Shown in pieces: positions 1 to 5,974 of a stretch of DNA of 10,330 nucleotides. The position numbers and the translations under genes are program-made. The DNA lies in the NCBI GenBank assembly GCA_021796055.1, contig JAJYOS010000144.1, positions 1-10,330 on the forward strand. Reading direction: 5' to 3'. The notes below the pieces were generated by a model, which made no database searches, was not told where the DNA came from, and saw only the letters and a list, made by a program, of their open reading frames with translations. The number at the start of each line of letters is the position of its first letter. Position 1 is the first letter of the stretch. This DNA comes from Bacteroidota bacterium (GTDB taxonomy: Bacteria > Bacteroidota > Kryptoniia > Kryptoniales > JAKASW01).

Positions 1-143
1 TGATAACAGCTTATGGCGATGAGTTATCCAGACGCCGTGCAACGGAAAGCGGCATAGACTACTTTGTTGATAAGCCATTCAACCTGTCAGAATTGGTCGT
101 CCTTGTTAATGAGATACTTAGGCGCAAACGTAAAGGCGAGTAA
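1..143 (+). CDS. Response regulator receiver (REC) domain, C-terminal end (partial)
   Basis: This is the last 46 codons of a gene that begins left of the window; the first whole codon is at 3 and the TAA is at 141-143. The peptide starts ITAYGDE and continues GIDYFVDKPFNLSELV. It shows two receiver-domain landmarks: the switch Thr followed by Ala (T-A-Y) and the conserved Lys-Pro (D-K-P-F) before the last helix. The phosphoacceptor Asp would lie upstream and is not visible. The protein ends about 20 residues after KP with a basic tail (RRKRKGE), so no DNA-binding domain follows. It is therefore either a stand-alone receiver or the C-terminal receiver of a larger protein such as a hybrid kinase. 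It might partner the histidine kinase at 4406-5974, but this is only an inference from proximity. Confidence 0.85.
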   Translation, partial: ITAYGDELSRRRATESGIDYFVDKPFNLSELVVLVNEILRRKRKGE

Positions 144-250
144 GCTTTCGCCGCCGCATGATGAGACTGAGACTCCTGAAAAAGCGCCTTTTTGTCACCC
201 TGAACCATGGACTGTCCGCCGGAGGCAGATTCCAGTGCAGGCTCGTTTTC

Positions 251-268
251 CCGAAGGGAAGCCTTCGG
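251..268. repeat. Short inverted repeat (7-bp stem)
   Basis: ccgaagg (251-257) and ccttcgg (262-268) are perfectly complementary around a gaag loop. No T-tract follows, so it does not look like an intrinsic terminator for the upstream receiver gene. Confidence 0.5.
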
Positions 269-346
269 CTCAGCGTCTCAATTATTCACCAGATTTGTCA
301 ATTGAAATGTTTCATCGGACATAAGTGGAAATATGACAGGGATTTA

Positions 347-390
347 AACCTCACCCTTCCCTCTCCTATTAGGAGGGTTAGGGAGAGGTT
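347..390. repeat. Long imperfect palindrome, dispersed-repeat type
   Basis: The arms pair from aacctc (347-352) with gaggtt (385-390), then ccct (354-357) with aggg (380-383). The stem continues inward through ccct...cct against aggaggg to a 3-nt att loop at 368-370, with a few mismatches and a 2-nt bulge. The composition (cctcaccc on one arm, gggagagg on the other) is like the pyrimidine/purine-armed intergenic palindromes that recur many times in some bacterial genomes. Only one copy is in this window, so dispersal is inferred. Confidence 0.55.
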
Positions 391-413
391 TATCATCCAC
401 ACGCAAAGAACTC

Positions 414-430
414 ATGCCGCAAGGCGGCAT
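414..430. repeat. Short inverted repeat (7-bp stem)
   Basis: atgccgc (414-420) and gcggcat (424-430) form a perfect stem with an aag loop. A similar GC core with the same aag loop occurs inside the terminator hairpin near 9015-9025. There is no T-run after it. Confidence 0.45.
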
Positions 431-517
431 TTGGAATTTCATTCCTTCAATGACAAATCCAGGATTATTCGCCAGTCTTAGATATCGGGACAAGTTCAGT
501 ATGATAACCTGCTCGGT

Positions 518-545
518 TTGAAAAGTTTTTCAGAGGTCTTAAACT
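518..545 (+). promoter_or_regulatory. Possible sigma70-type promoter upstream of the NHL lipoprotein gene
   Basis: ttgaaa (518-523) resembles a -35 box, and taaact (540-545), 16 bases further on, is a weak -10 match. Transcription would start about 15-20 bases before the ATG at 570. The likely ribosome binding site is agaagga at 553-559. The match is modest, and FCB bacteria often use different promoter motifs, so this is tentative. Confidence 0.25.
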
Positions 546-569
546 ATATATCAGAAGGATTACTCAAGG

Positions 570-1598
570 ATGAATGAAGTAAGGAATTTCAAAGCAACGA
601 AAACTGCAGTGAGATTGGTCCAGAGCTTCCTATTGCTCAGTTTTGTTTTGTTTCTTGGTGGATGCGCCGCATCGGTTCAGAGAACCGAGCTTTTCTGGCC
701 ACCGCCGCCGGAAAAACCGCGAATAGAGTTTGTTGAAATACTTAGGGACGGAAACTATTTCGGAACGAGCTTTTTTAAATCGTTTCTCGCAGCTTTTCTG
801 GGACAATCCCGCCGAGATAGACTTTTCAAACCGTATGGTGTAGCTGTTGATTCAATGGGACGAGTTTATGTGACCGATACGGGATTAGGACAGGTATTCG
901 TTTTCGATAAGGTTGAAAAAAAAGTTAGAATGATAGGAGACGCTGGCGAGGGGAAACTATCGCTTCCGACAGGTATTACCATAGGTGACAGTATGGTCTT
1001 TGTGTCCGACAGCAGGCTCAAGCGCGTTTTTGGATATGATCTTCAGGGAAATCTCAAAATGGCGATCGGGGCAAAAGATGAGTTTGTTTCTCCAAGCGGT
1101 TTGGCTTACGACGAGGGGACTAAAAGATTGTACGTCGTCGACACAGGGAAACACGAAGTCCGTGTTTATGACCGCTCAGGTAAGTTCCTGTTCTCTTTTG
1201 GAAAACGTGGCGGCGGTGATGGCGAATTTAACTATCCCACTAACATTTTTGTGCGTGATGGCAAAGTTTATGTTATGGACACAATGAATTTTCGTGTCCA
1301 GATATTTGATCTCAACGGGAAATTCTTATACAAATTTGGATCATTAGGAGATCGACCGGGGTATTTTTCACGTCCAAAGGGGATTGCTGTTGATTCTCAA
1401 AACCATATCTATGTGGTTGATGCAGCATTTGACAATTTTCAGATATTCGACGATAAGGGGCAAATACTCCTTTTCATTGGAACAGCGGGATCGGGACCTG
1501 GAGAATTCGATCTCCCGGCGGGAATCTTTATTGACCAACATGATTTCATCTATGTAGTTGACCAGCTCAATAGCCCGTGGAGGTCTTCAGGTTCTTAG
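570..1598 (+). CDS. NHL-repeat six-bladed beta-propeller lipoprotein (C-terminus frameshifted)
   Basis: A predicted exported lipoprotein of 342 residues. The N-terminus has a hydrophobic segment (about residues 16-31) ending in the lipobox FLGGC with Cys32, so the mature protein should be membrane-anchored. After a linker with the motif WPPPPEKPRIEF (43-54) come six NHL-type repeats. Their (V/M)xD-(T/S) turns lie near residues 102, 146, 190, 236, 283 and 330, typically as YVVD followed by a VxxFD strand. This predicts a six-bladed propeller, a scaffold for protein-protein contact rather than an enzyme. The last blade is broken: the expected RVxVF strand lies in another frame (gtg at 1577 through tga at 1607-1609) and reads VEVFRFLGGN. 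The protein is a clear paralogue of the one at 5971-6990, whose intact end reads RVQVFQYLK. Like that gene it sits directly before an OmcE-like cytochrome, suggesting a role in assembling, docking or secreting the cytochrome; that role is inferred. Confidence 0.9.
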   Translation: MNEVRNFKATKTAVRLVQSFLLLSFVLFLGGCAASVQRTELFWPPPPEKPRIEFVEILRDGNYFGTSFFKSFLAAFLGQSRRDRLFKPYGVAVDSMGRVYVTDTGLGQVFVFDKVEKKVRMIGDAGEGKLSLPTGITIGDSMVFVSDSRLKRVFGYDLQGNLKMAIGAKDEFVSPSGLAYDEGTKRLYVVDTGKHEVRVYDRSGKFLFSFGKRGGGDGEFNYPTNIFVRDGKVYVMDTMNFRVQIFDLNGKFLYKFGSLGDRPGYFSRPKGIAVDSQNHIYVVDAAFDNFQIFDDKGQILLFIGTAGSGPGEFDLPAGIFIDQHDFIYVVDQLNSPWRSSGS

Positions 1599-1609
1599 GG
1601 GGAAACTGA
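1574..1609 (+). other. Frameshifted final strand of the NHL propeller
   Basis: In the annotated frame the gene ends NSPWRSSGS. Shifting by -1 at the ccc (1574-1576) gives VEVFRFLGGN and a stop at 1607-1609. That restores the conserved last NHL strand seen in the paralogue (RVQVFQYLK). One missing base near 1574-1577 would explain it. No canonical slippery heptamer or obvious downstream stimulatory structure is visible, so mutation or sequence error is more likely than programmed frameshifting. Confidence 0.7.
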
Positions 1610-1667
1610 GCCATTTAACCCAGCAACTGCGTAATACCACCCAATCTATACTGAGGGGGAAAGATCT

Positions 1668-1745
1668 GTGAATCTGCATTATTTCGTAGGCAGATGTCTG
1701 TTGTTTCTTGCAGTGTTTTTGGCGGTTTTATCACTTTGTCGATAG
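1668..1745 (+). CDS. Possible 25-residue hydrophobic peptide
   Basis: A GTG start at 1668 is preceded at good spacing by gaggggga (1653-1660), a strong purine-rich ribosome binding site. The 25 codons read as a short N-terminus followed by the hydrophobic segment LLFLAVFLAVLSLC and a final Arg. It could be a small membrane peptide, a leader peptide for the cytochrome gene 90 bases downstream, or the orphaned signal peptide of a decayed gene. Nothing identifies its function, and it may be chance. Confidence 0.25.
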   Translation: MNLHYFVGRCLLFLAVFLAVLSLCR

Positions 1746-1821
1746 GTAAATCTGCTCCTTATGGCATAGCAATTGTCTCATGTAATATGAAGTTGAAAAT
1801 TTTTCTTTGGAACAAACAATT

Positions 1822-1827
1822 AGGAGA
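1822..1827 (+). promoter_or_regulatory. Strong ribosome binding site fixing the cytochrome start
   Basis: aggaga lies 7 bases before the ATG at 1835. It decides between this ATG and the upstream in-frame ATG at 1694, which would add 47 residues before an otherwise perfect signal peptide. Confidence 0.8.
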
Positions 1828-1834
1828 AGTGAAA

Positions 1835-2524
1835 ATGAAAAACATCATCAAATCCGCAGTTGTGCTGCTGGGCGTGCTTATTGCGGCACAAATTTCAACA
1901 GCGCAAATAAGAAACAGCTACCACGACCTTTCGTCAAGTGGCGGACAGACAATCAAATCCACCAACGTGGATGAAGTCTGCGTCTTCTGTCATACCCCCC
2001 ACTCACAGTCTTCGACCACGGTTCTGTGGAACAGAACTGCCTCTGCAGCCACATACACGGTGTATACAAGCCCGAGCATGGAGCAGACTCCTGGACAGCC
2101 TGGCAACGCTTCTAAAAATTGCTTGAGCTGTCATGATGGTACCGTTGCGTTCAACAGTCTTTTGAATAATCCAGGAAGGGGGGTCGGCACGGCGCCAACT
2201 ATGACAGCCAGTAACATGAGCGGCTGGGATTCGATAGGCGTAGATCTTTCGAACGATCATCCGGTGGGCTTCGTGTATCAAACATCATACAGTAGCGAAG
2301 TGACATCCGGTGACAACGGCTTGAGAACAGCTGCATTGTCAGGCACGAAGGTTGTGGTAAGCAATAGCGGCATAAGTCTCCCCCTCGAGGGCAGTGCCGT
2401 TGCAACAGCTACCCTGGAGTGCACCTCGTGTCACGATCCGCACAAGACGGGCGCAGGCCATCCCACGTTTTTGCGTGTTGCAAATACGGGAAGCCAGATG
2501 TGCTTTACCTGCCATAACAAGTAG
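1835..2524 (+). CDS. Tetraheme c-type cytochrome, OmcE-like (candidate nanowire subunit)
   Basis: 229 residues. A signal peptide (MKNIIKSAVVLLGVLIAAQISTA) is followed by a likely cut before Gln24. Four CXXCH heme c sites are visible: CVFCH (49-53), CLSCH (96-100), CTSCH (196-200) and CFTCH (223-227). Five other His remain (30, 56, 142, 203, 209), enough for bis-His ligation of all four hemes. The order of landmarks is HDLS near the mature N-terminus, EVCVFCHTPH, CLSCHDGTVA, LSNDHP, CTSCHDPH, then FLRVAN before a final CXXCH at the very C-terminus. This matches my recollection of Geobacter OmcE-type tetraheme cytochromes, which polymerise outside the cell. The assignment rests on motif order and size, not on an alignment. 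It lies downstream of an NHL lipoprotein and upstream of a beta-barrel, with its own strong ribosome binding site and a hairpin just after it, consistent with high expression. A periplasmic monomeric electron carrier is the alternative. Confidence 0.85.
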   Translation: MKNIIKSAVVLLGVLIAAQISTAQIRNSYHDLSSSGGQTIKSTNVDEVCVFCHTPHSQSSTTVLWNRTASAATYTVYTSPSMEQTPGQPGNASKNCLSCHDGTVAFNSLLNNPGRGVGTAPTMTASNMSGWDSIGVDLSNDHPVGFVYQTSYSSEVTSGDNGLRTAALSGTKVVVSNSGISLPLEGSAVATATLECTSCHDPHKTGAGHPTFLRVANTGSQMCFTCHNK

Positions 2525-2539
2525 TGTTCAACGTAATGA

Positions 2540-2569
2540 GTGGAGGTTCGGCATTGATCGAACCTCCAC
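2540..2569 (+). promoter_or_regulatory. Perfect 11-bp intercistronic hairpin after the cytochrome gene
   Basis: gtggaggttcg (2540-2550) and cgaacctccac (2559-2569) pair perfectly around the 8-nt loop gcattgat. It starts 16 bases after the cytochrome stop and 58 bases before the barrel ATG. A second small hairpin, ccacct/aggtgg (2569-2582), abuts it. No T-tract follows, so a classical intrinsic terminator is unlikely. Partial termination, protection of the upstream mRNA 3' end, or a processing site that raises cytochrome over barrel expression are reasonable options. Confidence 0.7.
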
Positions 2570-2626
2570 CACCTTTAGGTGGAATGAAGCCGGTTGCTGG
2601 ACATTTTCTTTGCAAGGTATTGAAAA

Positions 2627-4396
2627 ATGAAGTGGCTCTCTACGAACAGATGGATGATAAGAAAATTTGCTTCTGCGTTGGTGGTATGTCTTCTACCCAC
2701 AGCGGCAGTATTAGGACAAATCAAAAGTATCTCGCTCGATTTAAGAAATAATTTCTCCTCTTATCATACGCGCCAAGCCCAGGACGGCCTTGATCTACAA
2801 ACCTACGGACAATTTTATGTACTTGGCGTAAACGGATTTGCTCTCGACCCACAGCTTCTCAACTTCAGCATCCAAACGTCCCTAACTGACTTTTCGTCAA
2901 AAAACAAATGGCTTGGGTCTACTCAATCCCTGCGGAACCGCAATCTCGGCTACTATAATGTGTCTCTATCCCTTCTGGAGAAGACAGGTTATCCTGTTCA
3001 ATTTTATGCAGTGCGTTCCTTATCCGAGAACATGAGTTCCGGAGATATGTCTAATCTTTCCGCTCCGATGATTCAAACTTCAAATGAAGTTGAAACAATG
3101 GGACTTCGGTGGAGCCTGCAGAAAAACGCATATATTCCACAAGTTGATTTATCAATCGAACGCAGCGGCAATCGAGCGATCAGCGACATTTTCCCAACCA
3201 GCGATAGGAGCGATGTACTTTCTCTGAGATTATCCAATTCAAACCGTAAGGGAACGGCACAATATTCATTTCAATATTCAGGGACACGGTTTCAATCCGA
3301 TCTGAAGATACCGACCGGTTATCCATCATCGGCTAACCCTTTGGGGGGTTCTTTCGAGTTCGCCCAGATAAGACGAACAAATAACGAATTCCAGTTTTAT
3401 GGAAACTCAAAGGTGTCAAACCAAACAGAAGTTTATTCTAACGTCATCTATTCATCTCGCGATTATGGAACGATTATGACCGCAGAGGTTGGGACGACCT
3501 ACAAGGAGAGTGATAAAGTTCAACATGAATTAAAGTTGAAGAACGCACAAGGTATCTATCAAGGTTTTCTAACAAACAGGAGCAATGCGAATTCAATAGT
3601 GGAGCAAACGCATGTCTCTTTCTCAAACAATGTTCAAGGATTATTCGGGGCGTCTTATCTGGTTCAGGAAAACGAACTCGGCGATGTTGGAACAACAGTT
3701 GACAGGGGAGAAGGAAACGCTCAGGTTTATTTTAACAAACCGACTTCGATTGCTGAAATAACAGGCTCTGCTTCGACAAGTTTTGGTTTTGAAAGGTATT
3801 CTCTCAGTCCAAGAAGATTTGTTCAACAATCGCAGTTGAGTATCGGTGGCACCTCACCTGCAATTAAAGGCTTGGAAATTATACTTCGAAACGATGCGTC
3901 GTTTGCGACGACTTATAGTCTTGGAAACATAGTACAGAATAATATAATGTTGAGAACTACCACTAGCATAATTCCTAGATTTATTATCGGAGCTGAGGCT
4001 TCCCGCAGCGATTCAAAATACCTTACTTACACTACTATTTCTCCGCTATCGGTCACGCGAGTTGGCGGCAATATTATAACCCGATTGACACCGACTACAG
4101 CCGTTGAGATTCGACATTATCAAAGTTGGATATCTTCATGGTACCTTGAAAAGGTAACTCAGACGAGCGTCAACATCTCAGAGTCCGGACTTATCCGAAA
4201 TCTTACTTTCCAATTAAGAGGCGAAAGATCGTTCAATAACGTCACAAAGTTACTTATTTTGGGAATTGACGGAATTGCAAACTACCAATTTTATGCCTTT
4301 ACGTTTACCGCAAAATATACGTTGCGTACCATTGCGGGTTTTCAAACGCAAGGAGTAATTCTTGAAGTCCATCGACTATTTTCTTTTAGTTTTTAA
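2627..4396 (+). CDS. Large outer-membrane beta-barrel protein
   Basis: 589 residues. The N-terminus has a basic start and a hydrophobic core (FASALVVCLLPTAAVLG), with a probable signal peptidase cut before Gln31. After that the sequence is dominated by alternating polar/hydrophobic stretches of 8-12 residues with aromatic girdle residues, for example GTAQYSFQYSG and NEFQFYGNSKV. It ends in LFSFSF, with the C-terminal Phe typical of outer-membrane barrels. There are no heme motifs, and the only Cys is in the signal peptide. I do not recognise a named family; length and context suggest the porin partner of a porin-cytochrome conduit, functionally like MtrB or the Ext barrels of Geobacter. The ATG at 2627 has a modest aagg (2614-2617) upstream; an in-frame ATG at 2654 would give a shorter signal peptide and cannot be excluded. 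The kinase gene starts 10 bases after the stop. An exporter or anchor for the cytochrome filament is an alternative role. Confidence 0.75.
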   Translation: MKWLSTNRWMIRKFASALVVCLLPTAAVLGQIKSISLDLRNNFSSYHTRQAQDGLDLQTYGQFYVLGVNGFALDPQLLNFSIQTSLTDFSSKNKWLGSTQSLRNRNLGYYNVSLSLLEKTGYPVQFYAVRSLSENMSSGDMSNLSAPMIQTSNEVETMGLRWSLQKNAYIPQVDLSIERSGNRAISDIFPTSDRSDVLSLRLSNSNRKGTAQYSFQYSGTRFQSDLKIPTGYPSSANPLGGSFEFAQIRRTNNEFQFYGNSKVSNQTEVYSNVIYSSRDYGTIMTAEVGTTYKESDKVQHELKLKNAQGIYQGFLTNRSNANSIVEQTHVSFSNNVQGLFGASYLVQENELGDVGTTVDRGEGNAQVYFNKPTSIAEITGSASTSFGFERYSLSPRRFVQQSQLSIGGTSPAIKGLEIILRNDASFATTYSLGNIVQNNIMLRTTTSIIPRFIIGAEASRSDSKYLTYTTISPLSVTRVGGNIITRLTPTTAVEIRHYQSWISSWYLEKVTQTSVNISESGLIRNLTFQLRGERSFNNVTKLLILGIDGIANYQFYAFTFTAKYTLRTIAGFQTQGVILEVHRLFSFSF

Positions 4397-4405
4397 TGAC
4401 CAAAT

Positions 4406-5974
4406 ATGATGAATAAGCAGAAAGCAAGCACCAAAGTGACATTTAGTAATATGAACCTCTTAGCAAAGTTTTATCTGATAATCATGCCGCTGTTTCTGAT
4501 TGCGGTTGCATTGAGCATGTATCTCAATTATACCCATGAAAGAAACCAAGTACTTGAGTTGACAGAGAGTTTTGCAAGAACACAAGCAATGGCAGTGTAC
4601 AATCTCGTTGTAGCCCGTTCTTATAATAATATGGTTGCCGGTATTCCTAATGTTACTCAAGGATCAGAAGAGCATGGGGTGAATATTGGAAATGTAAAGC
4701 ACCTCCAATTTCAATTTCAGTTCCAGAATTTACATCTAGATTCAAGTCTCCTTCGTCCAGAAAGTATTGAACGTCTCAAGCAGCTGCAGCGCGCAGACAT
4801 TCTTGACGGTCATTTGTTAAATGAGATAAAAACAACTTCCTCAACTGCGCCGCTCTGTTTCTTCAAAGGCGACAGCGTCGAAGCCTTTGTCTCACTTCGG
4901 GCAGAAAAGAAATGTCAATCATGCCATGACGTTCCCGTTGGCGCAGTCATAGGTGTTGTACATATGTATGTCTCGACCCCAAACGTAACTTCAGTTATGA
5001 GAGCAAACTGGGCGCGTTCTGTCTGGGCTTTCCTCATATTCGCAATTGTCGGCTCAGTAGTCGGCGTTACTAATTTCAAGTTCCTTGTGTTGAAGCCTGT
5101 CAGGCGGCTCGTCCGAGCGACTGAAGTTGTGGGGAGCGGGAATTTGGATTTTGTTGTTGATGAAGGGGGACACAAGGATGAACTTGGTAAACTCGCACGT
5201 TCTTTCAACAACATGCGGGAACGGTTGAAGCAGGTCCAGAGTGAATTGATACGTAAAGAGCGGCTTTCGACGATAGGACAGATGGCGGGAAGCATAGTTC
5301 ACGATCTTAGAAATCCAATAACGACGACACGGTTGGCGCTTGAGTCTTTGCAAATGACCTGCGACCAAACTGATGAGAGGTTGTCAAGAATTTTCAGCAT
5401 CGCTCACAATTCTCTGGATCGAATGAGCACAATGACGCAAGAACTACTTGATTTCTCGCGCGGCGAGATAAGACTCCAATTGGAAATTCATGACGTGGAG
5501 GAATTCGTAAATTCGATTTCATCGGCTGCCGTGCGTCAACTTGACTCAAAGAAAATTCACCTTATTGTTCATCATGGATGTGCAGGCAGTGCGCGATTCG
5601 ACGACAACCGTTTGGAGCGGGTATTGTTCAACATCATAAACAACGCTGAGGACGCGATTTCTAAAGATGGCGAGATTTTGCTCGTCACAGACCGAGAGGA
5701 TGGGCACATTGTGTTTAGGATAAGCGACAGCGGCTGTGGAATTCCAGCGGAAATTCACGGCAAGATATTTGATCCCTTTGTTACGTTTGGAAAACGTAAC
5801 GGAACCGGACTCGGCTTAGCTGTGACTAAGAGGATAATCGAGCAGCATCACGGCGAGATCTTTTTCGAAAGCGGGATTGACAAGGGCACGACGTTCACGG
5901 TGAGGATTCCTGCAGGTGTGGAGAGTTCGAAGTTCATGAAAGAGATAGAAGTAACAGCGCAAACGGTTGCATGA
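4406..5974 (+). CDS. Sensor histidine kinase with periplasmic c-type heme domain
   Basis: 522 residues. TM1 (about 18-40) and TM2 (about 203-228) enclose a periplasmic domain of about 160 residues. Near its end this carries the heme c motif CQSCH (170-174), followed by GAVIGVVHMYVS. That arrangement resembles the DUF3365/Tll0287-like heme sensor domain, though this is from memory. A HAMP linker (about 228-280) leads to the HisKA helix with phospho-acceptor His299 (SIVHDLRNPIT). The catalytic domain has the N-box (N409, N413), G1 (DSGCG, 441-445), F-box (FDPF, 455-458) and G2 (GTGLG, 466-470), so the kinase looks intact. Output should be phosphorylation of a separate receiver; none is adjacent, but a receiver end lies at 1-143. 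Placement between barrel and propeller genes, with a 4-nt overlap onto the next gene, implies co-expression with the electron-transfer machinery it may sense. Redox state or a small ligand at the heme is the likely signal. No strong ribosome binding site precedes the ATG, so translational coupling to the barrel gene is likely. Confidence 0.9.
   Translation: MMNKQKASTKVTFSNMNLLAKFYLIIMPLFLIAVALSMYLNYTHERNQVLELTESFARTQAMAVYNLVVARSYNNMVAGIPNVTQGSEEHGVNIGNVKHLQFQFQFQNLHLDSSLLRPESIERLKQLQRADILDGHLLNEIKTTSSTAPLCFFKGDSVEAFVSLRAEKKCQSCHDVPVGAVIGVVHMYVSTPNVTSVMRANWARSVWAFLIFAIVGSVVGVTNFKFLVLKPVRRLVRATEVVGSGNLDFVVDEGGHKDELGKLARSFNNMRERLKQVQSELIRKERLSTIGQMAGSIVHDLRNPITTTRLALESLQMTCDQTDERLSRIFSIAHNSLDRMSTMTQELLDFSRGEIRLQLEIHDVEEFVNSISSAAVRQLDSKKIHLIVHHGCAGSARFDDNRLERVLFNIINNAEDAISKDGEILLVTDREDGHIVFRISDSGCGIPAEIHGKIFDPFVTFGKRNGTGLGLAVTKRIIEQHHGEIFFESGIDKGTTFTVRIPAGVESSKFMKEIEVTAQTVA

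Larger units (their letters stand above)
144..569. other. Non-coding region with hairpins and dispersed-repeat fragments
   Basis: I see no credible gene in this 426-base stretch; the short open frames here lack family features and a convincing ribosome binding site. It holds three inverted repeats (251-268, 347-390, 414-430). It also holds a motif ccagatttgtca (289-300) that recurs exactly at 8940-8951 and appears in imperfect inverted form near 451-463. The motif tcgggacaag (485-494) is the exact reverse complement of 8960-8969. Such composite, non-coding, hairpin-rich sequence is typical of degraded dispersed intergenic repeats. The last 50 bases should contain the promoter and ribosome binding site of the NHL gene at 570. 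Confidence 0.6.

Noticed and set aside
251..268. Terminator for the receiver gene at the left edge
   Set aside because: The hairpin is perfect but short, lies over 100 bases after the stop and has no T-tract.
158..481. 107-codon open frame in the left intergenic region
   Set aside because: It runs through the palindromes and repeat fragments, has no clear ribosome binding site, and its product has no recognisable features.
1572..1580. Programmed -1 ribosomal frameshift in the NHL lipoprotein gene
   Set aside because: The site lacks a canonical X-XXY-YYZ slippery heptamer and a clear downstream stimulatory hairpin; an indel is simpler.
1694..1834. Upstream in-frame ATG extending the tetraheme cytochrome by 47 residues
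   Set aside because: The extension places non-signal sequence before a good signal peptide, while a strong ribosome binding site sits 7 bases before the ATG at 1835.
4706..4732. Short tandem caattt-like repeat in the kinase gene
   Set aside because: It encodes an in-frame alternating Gln-Phe stretch that fits a beta-strand of the sensor domain; too short to call a repeat element.
4915..5368. Antisense open frames across the kinase linker and HisKA region
   Set aside because: The + strand has a well-conserved kinase here, and the antisense products show no domain features.
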